Shown one piece after another: positions 27,586-36,702 of a DNA stretch of 64,000 bases. The position numbers and the translations under genes were made by a program. How positions within the stretch are numbered: position 1 is the stretch's first letter; each line of letters starts with the position of its first letter. Under the pieces are notes generated by a model. The model made no database searches and was not told the DNA's origin. It was given only the letters and a program-made list of their open reading frames with translations. The stretch is taken from the NCBI GenBank assembly GCA_964570285.1, contig CAZMXP010000001.1, forward strand, positions 62,001-126,000. Reading direction: 5' to 3'. The DNA comes from CAZMXP01 sp964570285 (GTDB taxonomy: Bacteria > Planctomycetota > PLA2).

Positions 27586-30500
27586 CTAGCGATTCCCGAC
27601 TCCCGCCGCAACCCCGCCGCCCGGGACACCCGGCCCGCTCGCGGGGAGGTCGGGAGGCCGGAATCCCTGCAGTTCCATCCTGCCGTAGCAGCGGCGCGCC
27701 GCTCTTCCGTAGCGCGCCGAACGCGGCGGGGCGGTCCGCTCCAACCCCCTGGCGAGCGCCAGCAGCAGCCGTGCCGGCCCCTCCCCGGCGTCGGTCCGGC
27801 CGGTGTAGGCACGGGCCACGCGGTGGGCGCGGTCGAGGGCGGCCGCGACGTGACCCTCGCGGGCGTGAATCTCGAGCAGGATCCGCTCGGCCTCCGCCGC
27901 CGCGAACTGGTCGCCCTGCTCCTGCGCGAAGGCGAGCGCCGTTTCGGCGCCCCGGCGCGCGTCGCCCCACTCCCCCTCCGCGAGCGCGCTCTCGGCCATC
28001 GCGAGTTGGGCGACGATCCTCGCGCCGTGGCCCGTCGTGCGCGCCGCCTGCCGCGCCGCGCTGGCTGCGAGCACGCGCGCCCGGCGGAGGTTACCCTCGC
28101 GCAGCGCGAGCCTCACCCGGAGGGCGCGGCTGAACACCCGGTGGGCGCGCCGCTCCGCGCCGGGAGGCTCGCCGCGGTCGGCGCGCGCGAGCGCGAGGCG
28201 GGCGGCGCGCGCGCTGCCGGCATCCACGAGCGCCTCCCCGAGATCGCGCAACGCGACAAAGCGTTCGGGCAGGCCGAGGCGCATGTACTCCTCCGCCGCC
28301 GCCGCCAGTTCCCGTACCGCGTGGGTCGTCTTGACGCGCGCGCGATGCACCCGACCCGCGAGCAGTCGCGCGAGCGCGACGCCCTCCGGCTGGCCGATCT
28401 CGCCGAAGACCCGCTGCGCCCGCCGGTAGTAGCGCAGGGCCCGAGGGATGCGGCCCGCGGCCTGGAGCACCTCCCCGAGACGCACCATCGCGGTTGCGAC
28501 TCCGGGCCGGTCCCCCATGCGGGCGCGCAACTCGATCGCCTCCTCCAGCTTCGCCCGGGCATCGCGGAGATAACCGCTGCGCAGGGCGGAGCGCCCGGCC
28601 CCCACGAGCGCGGCGGCGAGGCGCCTCCGGTCCCCGAGTTGGCGCCCCCTCTGTTCCGCGTCCTCGAAGGCGCGCTTCGCCTCCGCCTCCCGGTCGAGGG
28701 CGAGGGCGAGGTGGCCCTTCAGGATCGCGGTCTGGATCAGCGCACCCTCGTTCCCGACCTCGCGCCCGAGCCGCTCCGCCTGCTCGAGGGTGCGCTCGGC
28801 ATCCCCCAGACGTCCCTGTTCGAGCGAGAGTTCGGCGAGCGAATCGAGCAGGAAGGCGACGGCCCGCATGTCGCCCATCTCGACGAGCATGCGCTGCGCG
28901 ACGCCGAAGCAGTACGCGGCGCGGTCATACTCGCCGCGCGCCTTGTGGATCCTGCCGAGCCGCGCGCAGGCCCGCGGGAGGCTGCGCGCGTCGTCCCGGA
29001 TCGACCGGCCCCCCTCGACGAATCGCGAGAGCGCGGTGAGTCCCTCCGCATACTCCCCGGTCGCCTCGCAGGCCATCCCGTAGAGGTAGTTCCACTCCAG
29101 TCGGTGCGCGGCGTCGGTCTCCGCCGCCTCGGCGAGGGGGCGGGCGTTGGCGAGCAGGCGACGGGCGCGCTCCGGAAGATGGAGGCTCAGCATTCTCTGG
29201 CAGCCGAGCAGCGTGAAGGGAAGCGAGCGGGCATGCTCCCCCCCCGCCCGCAGGAGTTGGGCGATCGCGAGTGCACGTCTCCGTTGCGTCTCCTCGTCGT
29301 AGACGCGCAGCATGCCCTCGGCCATCGCCCGGTGGAGCCGGCGCGCCCTCTCCGGATCGCCCGCGTGCAGGTCGCGATGGACCACCGGCGGCACGATGCC
29401 GCTCCAGAACCGGTAGCGGTCGGCCTCGCGCTCCACCGGCCTCGCCACGCCCGCCGCCTCCAGGTCGGCGAGCGCCCTCTCCACGGCAAGCGGGTCGCGG
29501 GCGACCGCGCGCAGCACCGCCGCATCGAACTCCTCGCCGAGCAGCGCCGCGTGGTCGACCCACTCCCGGGTCGCCGGCGAGAGCGCCTCCAACCGCTGCC
29601 GCACGACGGCCTCGAGCGCGTGAGGCACCAGCGCGGCGAGCCGTTCGGGCGAGAGGTCGTCCGGGAGGCGCCACTCCCCCTCCCGGCGCGCGATCACGGC
29701 CCCGGGACCGAGCCGCAGCGTGCGCAGGATCTCCGCCGCGTGGAAGGGGTTTCCCTCCGTCGCCTTCGAGATGCCCTCGACAAGCCAGGGCGACTCCTCG
29801 TGGAAGCCGTGGCCGGGGAAGACGGCATCCACGAGTTCGCGGATGTGCGCGGGCTCGAGGGGCCCGAGGCGGTGGGTCGCCACGAGGCCGGGGATGCGCG
29901 AGTTCCCCGCCTCGACCGCGGAGCGCAGCGCGTCGAGCCGCATGTGCTGCCTCGCCTCGAGGGTCCCGGCCGACGCCGTCGCGACGAGCAGGACCGGCAG
30001 GCCGGCGTCGCGGGCACGGAGCAGGATCTCGATCAGGATGCCGATCGCCGCCTCGTCGGCGTTCTGGAGATCGTCGAGCAGCAGCGCGAGCGGACCGCGC
30101 GCCGCGGCGGCCCGGAGCAGCGCGAACCAGTGGTGCTCGGGGGGCGCATCCTGCTCGAGCACGGTGCCCCCGAGCAGCACCTCCGCGAAGAAGCGCGCCG
30201 TCGCCGCCTCCTGGCCCAGGAGCCCCTGCACGGCCGCCCGCACCTGTCCCGACTCCCCCTCCGGCAGGTCGAGGATCTCGCGCGCGAGATCGTTCAGGAT
30301 CCCCATCGGGCGCAACCCGACGCCGGCCGCGCGGGCGGACGCCGCCTTCATGCCGAGCGCCGCGGCGACGCGGGCCGCCTCCTGCAAGAGGCGGGACTTG
30401 CCGCTTCCGACCTCCCCCTGGAAGAGGAGCGCCGACGCCCGGCCCGCGACCGCCTGCCGCGCCGCCGTCTCGAGCGCCGCGCACTCCGCGTCACGGCCGA

Positions 30501-31761
30501 CGAGCGGCAGCACGAAGGAGAAGGCGACCTCGACATCGAACGGCACCAGTTCGGGCTCAAGCGATCCTCCCGGCCCCGACGCCTCGATGCGGCTCGCGGG
30601 AATCGCGAGGGAGGCCTCCACCGGCGCGACAAGATCGACGCGCAGCGTCAGGGAGACGCGGCCGCCCGCCTCGACCCTGCATCGCGCGGCGCGGTCGGGC
30701 GTCAGCACCGTCGCCCCCTCTACCGGAGGGAGAGTCCAGCGGATCTCGACAGGCCCGCGGCCGACGTCCCCGCGCAGGTCGATCTCGATCGCGAACGGGA
30801 CGCCCGCGATCGGGCGCCTCGGACGCAGGCGGGGCGGCGAGAGCAGCAAGCCCGCGGCCTCGGTCGGAGGTGCGACCGCGCGCGGGTCGATGTGCCAGCG
30901 GTGCGCGAGGTCGGCCGCGATCAGCGCGAGATGACCGAGCACCTCGACGAAGTCGCGCGGGCGGTCCTCGGGCCTCTTCGCGACGCAGCGGGCCACGAGG
31001 CCCGCGAGCGGCTCGGGAGCGTTCTCCAGCCGGGGCGGCACCATGTGCAGGATGCGCTCGATCTGCTCGGAGAGCGTGTCCGCATGCAGCGGATTGCGCC
31101 CGGTCAGCATCTCATGCAACAGGAGGCCGAAACTGTAGAGGTCCGCCCTACCGCTGATGAGCCCGCGGCCTCCGAGCTGCTCGGGGGCCATGTAGGCGGG
31201 GGTGCCTGCGCGCACCTCCTCCTCCCCGGACCCCACCACCTCTTTCCGGAAGACGCGCGCGAGCCCGAAGTCGGTCACTTTCAGGAGGTCTTGCGACGTC
31301 ACGAGCAGGTTCGAGGGCTTCAGGTCGCGATGGACGACCCCGACGCCGCCGGGCACCGCCTTCGCGTGCGCATAGGCCATGCCCGACGCGCACTGCATCG
31401 CGAGGTCGAGGGCGCGGGCGAGAGGCAGCGGCCCCTGCTCGAGCATCGTCGCGAGGTCGCGCCCCGGCACGAACTCGAGGAAGAGGAAGGGGGCTTCGGG
31501 GGACTCGAACATCCAGAAGGCCTGCACGAGGTGCTCGTGCCGGCCGAGGCCGATCCAGGTCTCGGCCTCCTCGCGGAAGCGGGTTCTCACCGCGGGGTCG
31601 GCGAGCGCATCGGGCTTGATCGTCTTGATCGCGTAGCGTCGCCCGGTGTGCGCATCGGTGACCGCCCACAGGAGCCCCATGCCGCCCGTGAAGCAGGCGT
31701 CGATGCGGAAGCGGTCGAGGAGCCGGTCGCCCGGTACCAGCCTCGGCAGGGTGCTCGACAT
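27586..31761 (-). CDS. Ser/Thr protein kinase fused to AAA ATPase and TPR-like repeats
   Basis: 1,391 residues from ATG 31761. An N-terminal kinase (~15-285) has ATP lysine in YAIKTIKP, HRDLKPSNLL (near 145), DFGLARVF (near 163) and GTPAYMAPEQLGG. A beta-rich segment (~310-425) follows, then an AAA/NTPase domain with VGRDAECAALE, Walker A GEVGSGKSRLL (~450) and Walker B LALLLDDLQNAD (~555). From ~850 to the end are TPR-like helical repeats. The architecture matches PknK-type and myxobacterial STAND kinases that integrate protein signals. There is no membrane segment, so it is cytoplasmic. It heads an operon with the HATPase, PP2C phosphatase and lipoprotein and diverges from the carbamoyltransferase. 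Confidence 0.9.
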   Translation of the reverse strand: MSSTLPRLVPGDRLLDRFRIDACFTGGMGLLWAVTDAHTGRRYAIKTIKPDALADPAVRTRFREEAETWIGLGRHEHLVQAFWMFESPEAPFLFLEFVPGRDLATMLEQGPLPLARALDLAMQCASGMAYAHAKAVPGGVGVVHRDLKPSNLLVTSQDLLKVTDFGLARVFRKEVVGSGEEEVRAGTPAYMAPEQLGGRGLISGRADLYSFGLLLHEMLTGRNPLHADTLSEQIERILHMVPPRLENAPEPLAGLVARCVAKRPEDRPRDFVEVLGHLALIAADLAHRWHIDPRAVAPPTEAAGLLLSPPRLRPRRPIAGVPFAIEIDLRGDVGRGPVEIRWTLPPVEGATVLTPDRAARCRVEAGGRVSLTLRVDLVAPVEASLAIPASRIEASGPGGSLEPELVPFDVEVAFSFVLPLVGRDAECAALETAARQAVAGRASALLFQGEVGSGKSRLLQEAARVAAALGMKAASARAAGVGLRPMGILNDLAREILDLPEGESGQVRAAVQGLLGQEAATARFFAEVLLGGTVLEQDAPPEHHWFALLRAAAARGPLALLLDDLQNADEAAIGILIEILLRARDAGLPVLLVATASAGTLEARQHMRLDALRSAVEAGNSRIPGLVATHRLGPLEPAHIRELVDAVFPGHGFHEESPWLVEGISKATEGNPFHAAEILRTLRLGPGAVIARREGEWRLPDDLSPERLAALVPHALEAVVRQRLEALSPATREWVDHAALLGEEFDAAVLRAVARDPLAVERALADLEAAGVARPVEREADRYRFWSGIVPPVVHRDLHAGDPERARRLHRAMAEGMLRVYDEETQRRRALAIAQLLRAGGEHARSLPFTLLGCQRMLSLHLPERARRLLANARPLAEAAETDAAHRLEWNYLYGMACEATGEYAEGLTALSRFVEGGRSIRDDARSLPRACARLGRIHKARGEYDRAAYCFGVAQRMLVEMGDMRAVAFLLDSLAELSLEQGRLGDAERTLEQAERLGREVGNEGALIQTAILKGHLALALDREAEAKRAFEDAEQRGRQLGDRRRLAAALVGAGRSALRSGYLRDARAKLEEAIELRARMGDRPGVATAMVRLGEVLQAAGRIPRALRYYRRAQRVFGEIGQPEGVALARLLAGRVHRARVKTTHAVRELAAAAEEYMRLGLPERFVALRDLGEALVDAGSARAARLALARADRGEPPGAERRAHRVFSRALRVRLALREGNLRRARVLAASAARQAARTTGHGARIVAQLAMAESALAEGEWGDARRGAETALAFAQEQGDQFAAAEAERILLEIHAREGHVAAALDRAHRVARAYTGRTDAGEGPARLLLALARGLERTAPPRSARYGRAARRCYGRMELQGFRPPDLPASGPGVPGGGVAAGVGNR

Positions 31762-31821
31762 TTGTGTATGCTCTTTCGTCGCAACGGGTTGCGGCGGCTG
31801 GCCGGAGGATAACCCTACGCC

Positions 31822-33534
31822 TTGAACTCGTCCAAAAACCGCGTGGTGCTCGGCGTGAACGCCTACAGCCACGACTCCGGTGCGGCGCTTTTCGTGGACG
31901 GGCGTCTCTGCTTCGCCGCCGAGGAGGAGCGGTACGACCGCCAGAAGCACAGTGCGGCGTTCCCGCGCGGGGCGATTGCGGCGGCCCTGCGGCACGCCGG
32001 CCTGCGGCCCGATGACGTGCAGGTCGTCGCCTTCCCGTGGCGACGCGACATGGCGCGCCTGCGCAAGGCGCTCTACGTCCTGTGCCGGTTGCCGCGATCC
32101 CTGCCCTTCCTCACCGAACGGCCCGACGGCCTGCCGCCCCGCCTCGCCTATCTGCGCTCGATCGCGAAACTCGCCTCGGATCTCCGCGCGGAAGGCCTGA
32201 CGGCGCCGGTGCGCCACGTCGAGCACCATCTCGCGCACGCGGTGCAAGCCCATCGGTTCGGGCCGGCGGAGCGCGCCGCCGTGCTGACGATGGACGGGAT
32301 GGGCGAGTGGACCGCGGCGGCCACGTGGGACGTCGACGCGCAATCTTCGCGGATGCTCGGTTCGCGTGGATATCCGCACAGCCTCGGGAAGGTTTACGCG
32401 GCCGTGACGCAACACCTGGGATTTCTCCCCGACGCCGACGAGGGCAAGACGATGGGGCTCGCCCCGTACGGCGACGACTCGCTGCTGCCCCGGTTCCGCG
32501 AACTGCTCGCGGCCGACCCGGGACGGCTCTATCGCGTGCGTCTCGACGGCTTCGCGTACCCCCTCGGACACACGCGCATGGGAGGGGCGCCGTTCGAGCG
32601 CCGGTTCGGACCGCCGCGGGCGCCGGGCGGCGCGCTGGAGGCGCGCCACTCGAATCTGGCCCGCGCGGCGCAGGGCGCGCTGGAGGAGGTGGTGCTCGAC
32701 GTCGCCCGCCGCCTCCGGCTCGAGGCGGGGCACGCCCATCTCGGCCTCGCGGGCGGGCTCTTCCTCAACTGCGTGCTCAACGCCCGCCTGCGCGACGGCG
32801 CCGGCTTCGACTCCCTCTTCGTCTTCCCTGCGGCGGGAGATGCGGGGGCGGCGGCGGGGGCGGCCGCGCTCGTCGCCTCCGCGCCCCGCGATGAACTCGG
32901 CCACGCCTACCTCGGCGATGCGATCGAGACCGCCGAGATCGACCGGGCGCTGGAGGGGCGGAGCTATCGTATCGTGGCGGAGCCCGCGGAGGCGGCGGCG
33001 GAGGCGCTCGCGGCGGGAAGGGACGTCGGATGGGTGCAGGGCCGCATGGAGTTCGGGCCGAGGGCGCTTGGCGCCCGCTCCATTCTCGCCGACCCCAGGG
33101 ATCCGGGCGCGCGCGACCGTCTCAACCGTACGGTGAAGCTCCGGGAGGACTTCCGCCCCTTCGCACCGGCGGTCCTGCTGGAGGCGATGGACGGCTGGTT
33201 CGAGCGTGCGGGCCCTTCGCCCTTCATGCTGCTCACCTTCCGGGTGAAGGGCGAACGACGGGCTGCCATCCCCGGCGCGGTCCACGTCGACGGGAGCGCG
33301 CGGGTGCAGACCGTGGCGCGGGACCACGCCCTGCCCGTGTTCCGCCGGCTGCTCGAGGCGTTCGCCCGTCGTACCGGCGTGCCGATGGTGATCAACACCT
33401 CGTTCAACATGCGCGGGGAGCCCATCGTGCGCACGGCGGCGGAAGCGTTGCGCGTGTTCGACCGCGGGGCGCTCTCGATGCTCGTGCTCGGCGACCGCGT
33501 CGTCGAGCGGCACGGCGAGCCGCGGGGGGAGTAG
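31822..33534 (+). CDS. NodU/CmcH-type carbamoyltransferase
   Basis: 570 residues from TTG 31822; GGAGG lies 13 bases upstream and GTG 31843 is an alternative. It transfers a carbamoyl group from carbamoyl phosphate through a carbamoyl-adenylate to a hydroxyl of a sugar or natural product. Family motifs are present: GVNAYSHDSGAALFVDG near the start, metal-binding HVEHHLAHA (~132), DADEGKTMGLAPYG, GLAGGLFLNCVLN, and the YrdC-like C-terminal block GWVQGRMEFGPRALGARSI and INTSFNMRGEPIV. The 3' end converges on the radical SAM operon with a 20-base gap, so a shared glycan-modification role is plausible though not proven. Confidence 0.9.
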   Translation: MNSSKNRVVLGVNAYSHDSGAALFVDGRLCFAAEEERYDRQKHSAAFPRGAIAAALRHAGLRPDDVQVVAFPWRRDMARLRKALYVLCRLPRSLPFLTERPDGLPPRLAYLRSIAKLASDLRAEGLTAPVRHVEHHLAHAVQAHRFGPAERAAVLTMDGMGEWTAAATWDVDAQSSRMLGSRGYPHSLGKVYAAVTQHLGFLPDADEGKTMGLAPYGDDSLLPRFRELLAADPGRLYRVRLDGFAYPLGHTRMGGAPFERRFGPPRAPGGALEARHSNLARAAQGALEEVVLDVARRLRLEAGHAHLGLAGGLFLNCVLNARLRDGAGFDSLFVFPAAGDAGAAAGAAALVASAPRDELGHAYLGDAIETAEIDRALEGRSYRIVAEPAEAAAEALAAGRDVGWVQGRMEFGPRALGARSILADPRDPGARDRLNRTVKLREDFRPFAPAVLLEAMDGWFERAGPSPFMLLTFRVKGERRAAIPGAVHVDGSARVQTVARDHALPVFRRLLEAFARRTGVPMVINTSFNMRGEPIVRTAAEALRVFDRGALSMLVLGDRVVERHGEPRGE

Positions 33535-33553
33535 GCCGACTCCCGCTCGGGGC

Positions 33554-34624
33554 TCAGGAGGCGGCAGACGCCGCGGAGGGGCGGCGCAGCCGCGGTTTCA
33601 GCGCGTCCCCGTAGTGCGTGAGCAGGCTCTGGTAGGCCTCGCAGGGGCTCCAGCAGCCGGGACAACGGTCCGCGACAACCGCCTCCCGCGCCCGGCGCGA
33701 CTCCTCGGCATCGAGCACGCGGCGCAGGTCGAACGCGTGGTCGCGCAGCGCACCCAACGGGCGGTCGTAGATGCTGCACGGGTAGACGACCCCCTGCGGG
33801 TCGATGAAGACGCTCGAACGCAGCGCCGCGCAGGGCACGGGGGAGCGGCCGGTGGCGAGATAGGCGCCGACGCGGCTCTGGTAGGCCCGCTCCAGCATCG
33901 CGACGGGGCCGAGGCCGCGGCGCGCATGGCGCTCGATGATCGCCAGCGCCTCGGGCGGGGCTCGCACCCCGCTGCCCTCGTTCCTGTAGTAGTGGCCGCT
34001 CTCCATGCCGAGATTGAAGTGAAAGTCGGAATCGGAGAGCCCGGGCACGCGCTCCTTCGCACAGGCGATCGTCGCGTCCGCCTCGGCGGTGTTCCCGGGC
34101 AGCAGCGTCGTGCCGAAGAACGCCTTCACGCGCGGGAGGCGCGCCTCGCGGATGCGGCGCATCGCCTCGCACGCCCTCTCGTGGGCCCCCTCGCGCCCGC
34201 GCAGCCTGTCGTGGAGTTCCGGTGGGCCGTCGAGGCTCACGGTGACGAGCACGCGGCGTACCCCCCCCCGCACGAGCCGCTCGCAGGTGTCGAGGACCCT
34301 CTCCGGAAAGTAGCCCGTCGTCGGGAAGTCGACGAGGAAGAGGCGCGGCAGGCGCAGGACGAGCGCATCGACGATCGCGGGAAGATCCGCCCGCTGGAAG
34401 ATCTCGCCCCCGGAGAGGTTGGCCCACACGGCCTCCGGCGTCGAGGCGAAGATGCGATCCCACTCCCCGGGAGAGAGTTCGCCCGGCGACGGCGTGCTCC
34501 AGATGGAACAGAACGAGCAGCGCGTGGGGCACCGGCGCGTCAGGATCAGCGTCAGCTTGTAGGGAAGCCCGCCCGGTGTCGAGCCGCGGCGGAGCGCCCG
34601 GAGAAGCGCCGCGAAGCGTGTCAC
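33554..34624 (-). CDS. Radical SAM protein with C-terminal cysteine cluster
   Basis: About 356 residues. GTG 34624 overlaps the upstream stop (GTGA); ATG 34636 would add four residues (MHGA). The radical SAM site is TRRCPTRCSFCSIW (C-x3-C-x2-C), followed by LSGGEIFQR and VTVSLDGPPELHDRLRG. The C-terminus has further Cys residues (VYPCSIYDRPLG, CPGCWSPCEAYQ), as in SPASM/twitch proteins that bind an extra iron-sulfur cluster. A nine-G tract lies in the coding sequence (34261-34269). It is the last gene of the five-gene operon; its substrate is unknown. Confidence 0.88.
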   Translation of the reverse strand: MTRFAALLRALRRGSTPGGLPYKLTLILTRRCPTRCSFCSIWSTPSPGELSPGEWDRIFASTPEAVWANLSGGEIFQRADLPAIVDALVLRLPRLFLVDFPTTGYFPERVLDTCERLVRGGVRRVLVTVSLDGPPELHDRLRGREGAHERACEAMRRIREARLPRVKAFFGTTLLPGNTAEADATIACAKERVPGLSDSDFHFNLGMESGHYYRNEGSGVRAPPEALAIIERHARRGLGPVAMLERAYQSRVGAYLATGRSPVPCAALRSSVFIDPQGVVYPCSIYDRPLGALRDHAFDLRRVLDAEESRRAREAVVADRCPGCWSPCEAYQSLLTHYGDALKPRLRRPSAASAAS

Positions 34625-36702
34625 GGCACCGTGCATCCGCGCAGTTCCCCATCGATCTGGCGACGCAGATAGTCGCTGACGCGAAGTTTCTCGTCGCGTG
34701 CGAGGTTCGGCAGGCTCTCGAGGAGGTCGCGGCCCTCCTGGGCGCGCGCCTCGTTGCCGAAGAGCCTCGCCTGCGTGCAGCGTACCCGGCCCGCGTGGAA
34801 GAGCGCGCGCAGCAGGTTGTCCCGGGACTGCGTGCTGGCGGTCTTGTAGAGCTTGTAGGCCTCCTCGAGGCCGGCGTTGTCCATCGGACGATCCGCGAGC
34901 AGCGCCTGGTAGAAGACGCATTGCGCCCTTGGGAAGGCGAGCGGGAGCCCATCCCGCTCCTCGAGCGCCGTGAAGACCGCGTACGCCTGCTCGAAACCCT
35001 CGCGCGCCTTGGCCGGGTTCTCGCTGCGGATGTGGATGCTGTAGGAGAGCAGGAAGCGCGCGCGGCCGAGATCGACGTTGCGCCCGGTCGTCCGCTGCAG
35101 GAAGGTCAGCATCTCCGTCCCGATCTTGATCGTGCGTTCGAACTCGGGATTCTCGGGGTCGGCGAGGCGCTGGCAGAGGTCCGCCGCCGCCTCCGCCGCG
35201 CGCACGACCTCCTCCTCGATGACGCGTCCGCTCCCGGCCCGCTGCAGCCGGTGCGCGTCGAGGAAGGTGCCGAGCGCGTCCCCGTAGGCCCCGATCATCT
35301 CCTCGCGGCGGTCGATGCGCTCCATCATGAGGCCGAACTCGAACTGGAGTTCGCCCACCTCCATGAGCACCTGGATCGGCAGACCCTCCGGCGAGTTCCG
35401 CGCCAGAAGGCCATAGAGCCTCAGCGCCTCGCCGTAGCCGGCAAACGTCCGCTCGAGGTCGCTCTCCCTCATCGCGCGGAGGGTGTCCTGCGCCCGCTGC
35501 GAGGCCTCGGCCCAGAGCCACGTGCGGCTCTTCGGATGGACGCGGAGCCCCGCCGCGGCAAGCGTGCGGTCGTTGCGCCAGTCCCGGGTGCGCGCCATCG
35601 TCAGCGCGGTCAGCACGACCAGCGCGAGCGGCACCGCCCGCGCAGCCCACCCGGGACGCCGCGCCATCCAGTCGCCGGCCGCCAGAGCGAGCCCCATCAG
35701 AGGCAGGTAGAGGAAGCGGTCGGCGGTCGGGATCTTGAGCGGGACGAAGAGGTTGCTGACGGGCACGAGAGCAAGCAGGAACCAGGCCAGCCCGAGACGT
35801 TCGCGGGGCGTGCCCCGTCGCACGCCAAGGATCAGCAGCGCGAGGACCCCGATGCCGAGCAGCACCGGGAGGGAGACGAGACTCTCCTGCGCGGGGACGC
35901 GCGCGTCGAAGCTGGAGCCGAAGGGGAGCAGGATCGATCCCGCATAGAATCCGAGCCCGGCGAGCATGATGCGCAGCGCGGCCGGGTGCGAGCCGCCCAA
36001 CGGCTCCTGCACCTGGGCCATGCCGGCGCCGAGGCTGCTGCGGAAGACGAGGAAGAGGATGCTGAGGGCCAGCCCGGGCAGCACCGCGCGCCGCAGACCC
36101 TCGCGCAGGCGCTCTCGCGCGAGGAAGAAGTCCCAGGCCAGCCAGAGCCCCGGCACGACCACCGCGTGCTCCTTGCCGAACAGGGCGAGGAGCAGGGCCC
36201 CATGCGCCGCCACGGGCCTGCCGCGCGCGTGGAGCAGCAGCGCGAGCAGCGAGAAGAGCCCGCACTCGAGGTCGCCGAGCGAGCAGACCCAGGCCGTCGC
36301 CTCCACGGTCACGGGGTGGAGCCCGAAGAGGAGTCCCCCGCCGAGCGCGAGTGCCGCCGGGAGGCCCGCCTGCAGCAGCAGCGCGACGAGAAGCGCCGCC
36401 GTCACCGCGTGGAGCAGCAGCGCGCAGACGTGGAAGGCGACCGGCGACTTGCCGAAGATCGCCGTCAGCACCGCGTAGGAGAACGTGCGGAGAGGGCGGT
36501 AGATGTCGCGCGTGGGCGAGTCCTCGGAGGCGGTCGTCGAGAGATCGGTCCAGAAGCGCCACGGCCGTTCGAGACTCTCGATGCTCCGGTTGCGGACGAT
36601 GAAGCGCGCGTCGTCGTACTCGAGGAACTCGCCGCGCCACGCGGGGCTGTGGGCGAGCAGCGCGAGCAGGCCCCCGAGCAGGATCGCGACGCGGGGCGTC
36701 AT
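34621..36702 (-). CDS. Polytopic GT-C-like membrane protein with helical repeat tail
   Basis: 693 residues. The N-terminal half has about ten transmembrane helices and the TMTC/DUF1736-type motif EYDDARFIVRN (an acidic pair after the first helix), then YRPLRTFSYAVLTAIFG and VSNLFVPLKIPTADRFLYLP. This suggests a lipid-linked sugar transferase of GT-C type. The C-terminal ~300 residues are helical repeats (GYGEALRLYGLLARNS, REGFEQAYAVFTALEERDG), TPR-like though irregular. ATG overlaps the GT9 stop (ATGA), and its own stop overlaps the radical SAM gene. Acceptor and donor are unknown. Confidence 0.8.
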   Translation of the reverse strand: MTPRVAILLGGLLALLAHSPAWRGEFLEYDDARFIVRNRSIESLERPWRFWTDLSTTASEDSPTRDIYRPLRTFSYAVLTAIFGKSPVAFHVCALLLHAVTAALLVALLLQAGLPAALALGGGLLFGLHPVTVEATAWVCSLGDLECGLFSLLALLLHARGRPVAAHGALLLALFGKEHAVVVPGLWLAWDFFLARERLREGLRRAVLPGLALSILFLVFRSSLGAGMAQVQEPLGGSHPAALRIMLAGLGFYAGSILLPFGSSFDARVPAQESLVSLPVLLGIGVLALLILGVRRGTPRERLGLAWFLLALVPVSNLFVPLKIPTADRFLYLPLMGLALAAGDWMARRPGWAARAVPLALVVLTALTMARTRDWRNDRTLAAAGLRVHPKSRTWLWAEASQRAQDTLRAMRESDLERTFAGYGEALRLYGLLARNSPEGLPIQVLMEVGELQFEFGLMMERIDRREEMIGAYGDALGTFLDAHRLQRAGSGRVIEEEVVRAAEAAADLCQRLADPENPEFERTIKIGTEMLTFLQRTTGRNVDLGRARFLLSYSIHIRSENPAKAREGFEQAYAVFTALEERDGLPLAFPRAQCVFYQALLADRPMDNAGLEEAYKLYKTASTQSRDNLLRALFHAGRVRCTQARLFGNEARAQEGRDLLESLPNLARDEKLRVSDYLRRQIDGELRGCTVP

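Noticed and set aside
27823..31812. A 1,329-codon frame antisense to the kinase-AAA-TPR gene
   Set aside because: Shadow frame; the opposite strand has kinase and Walker motifs.
31762..33513. N-terminal extension of the kinase-AAA-TPR frame past its ATG
   Set aside because: The extension is antisense to the carbamoyltransferase, low complexity, and ATG 31761 begins right before the kinase domain.
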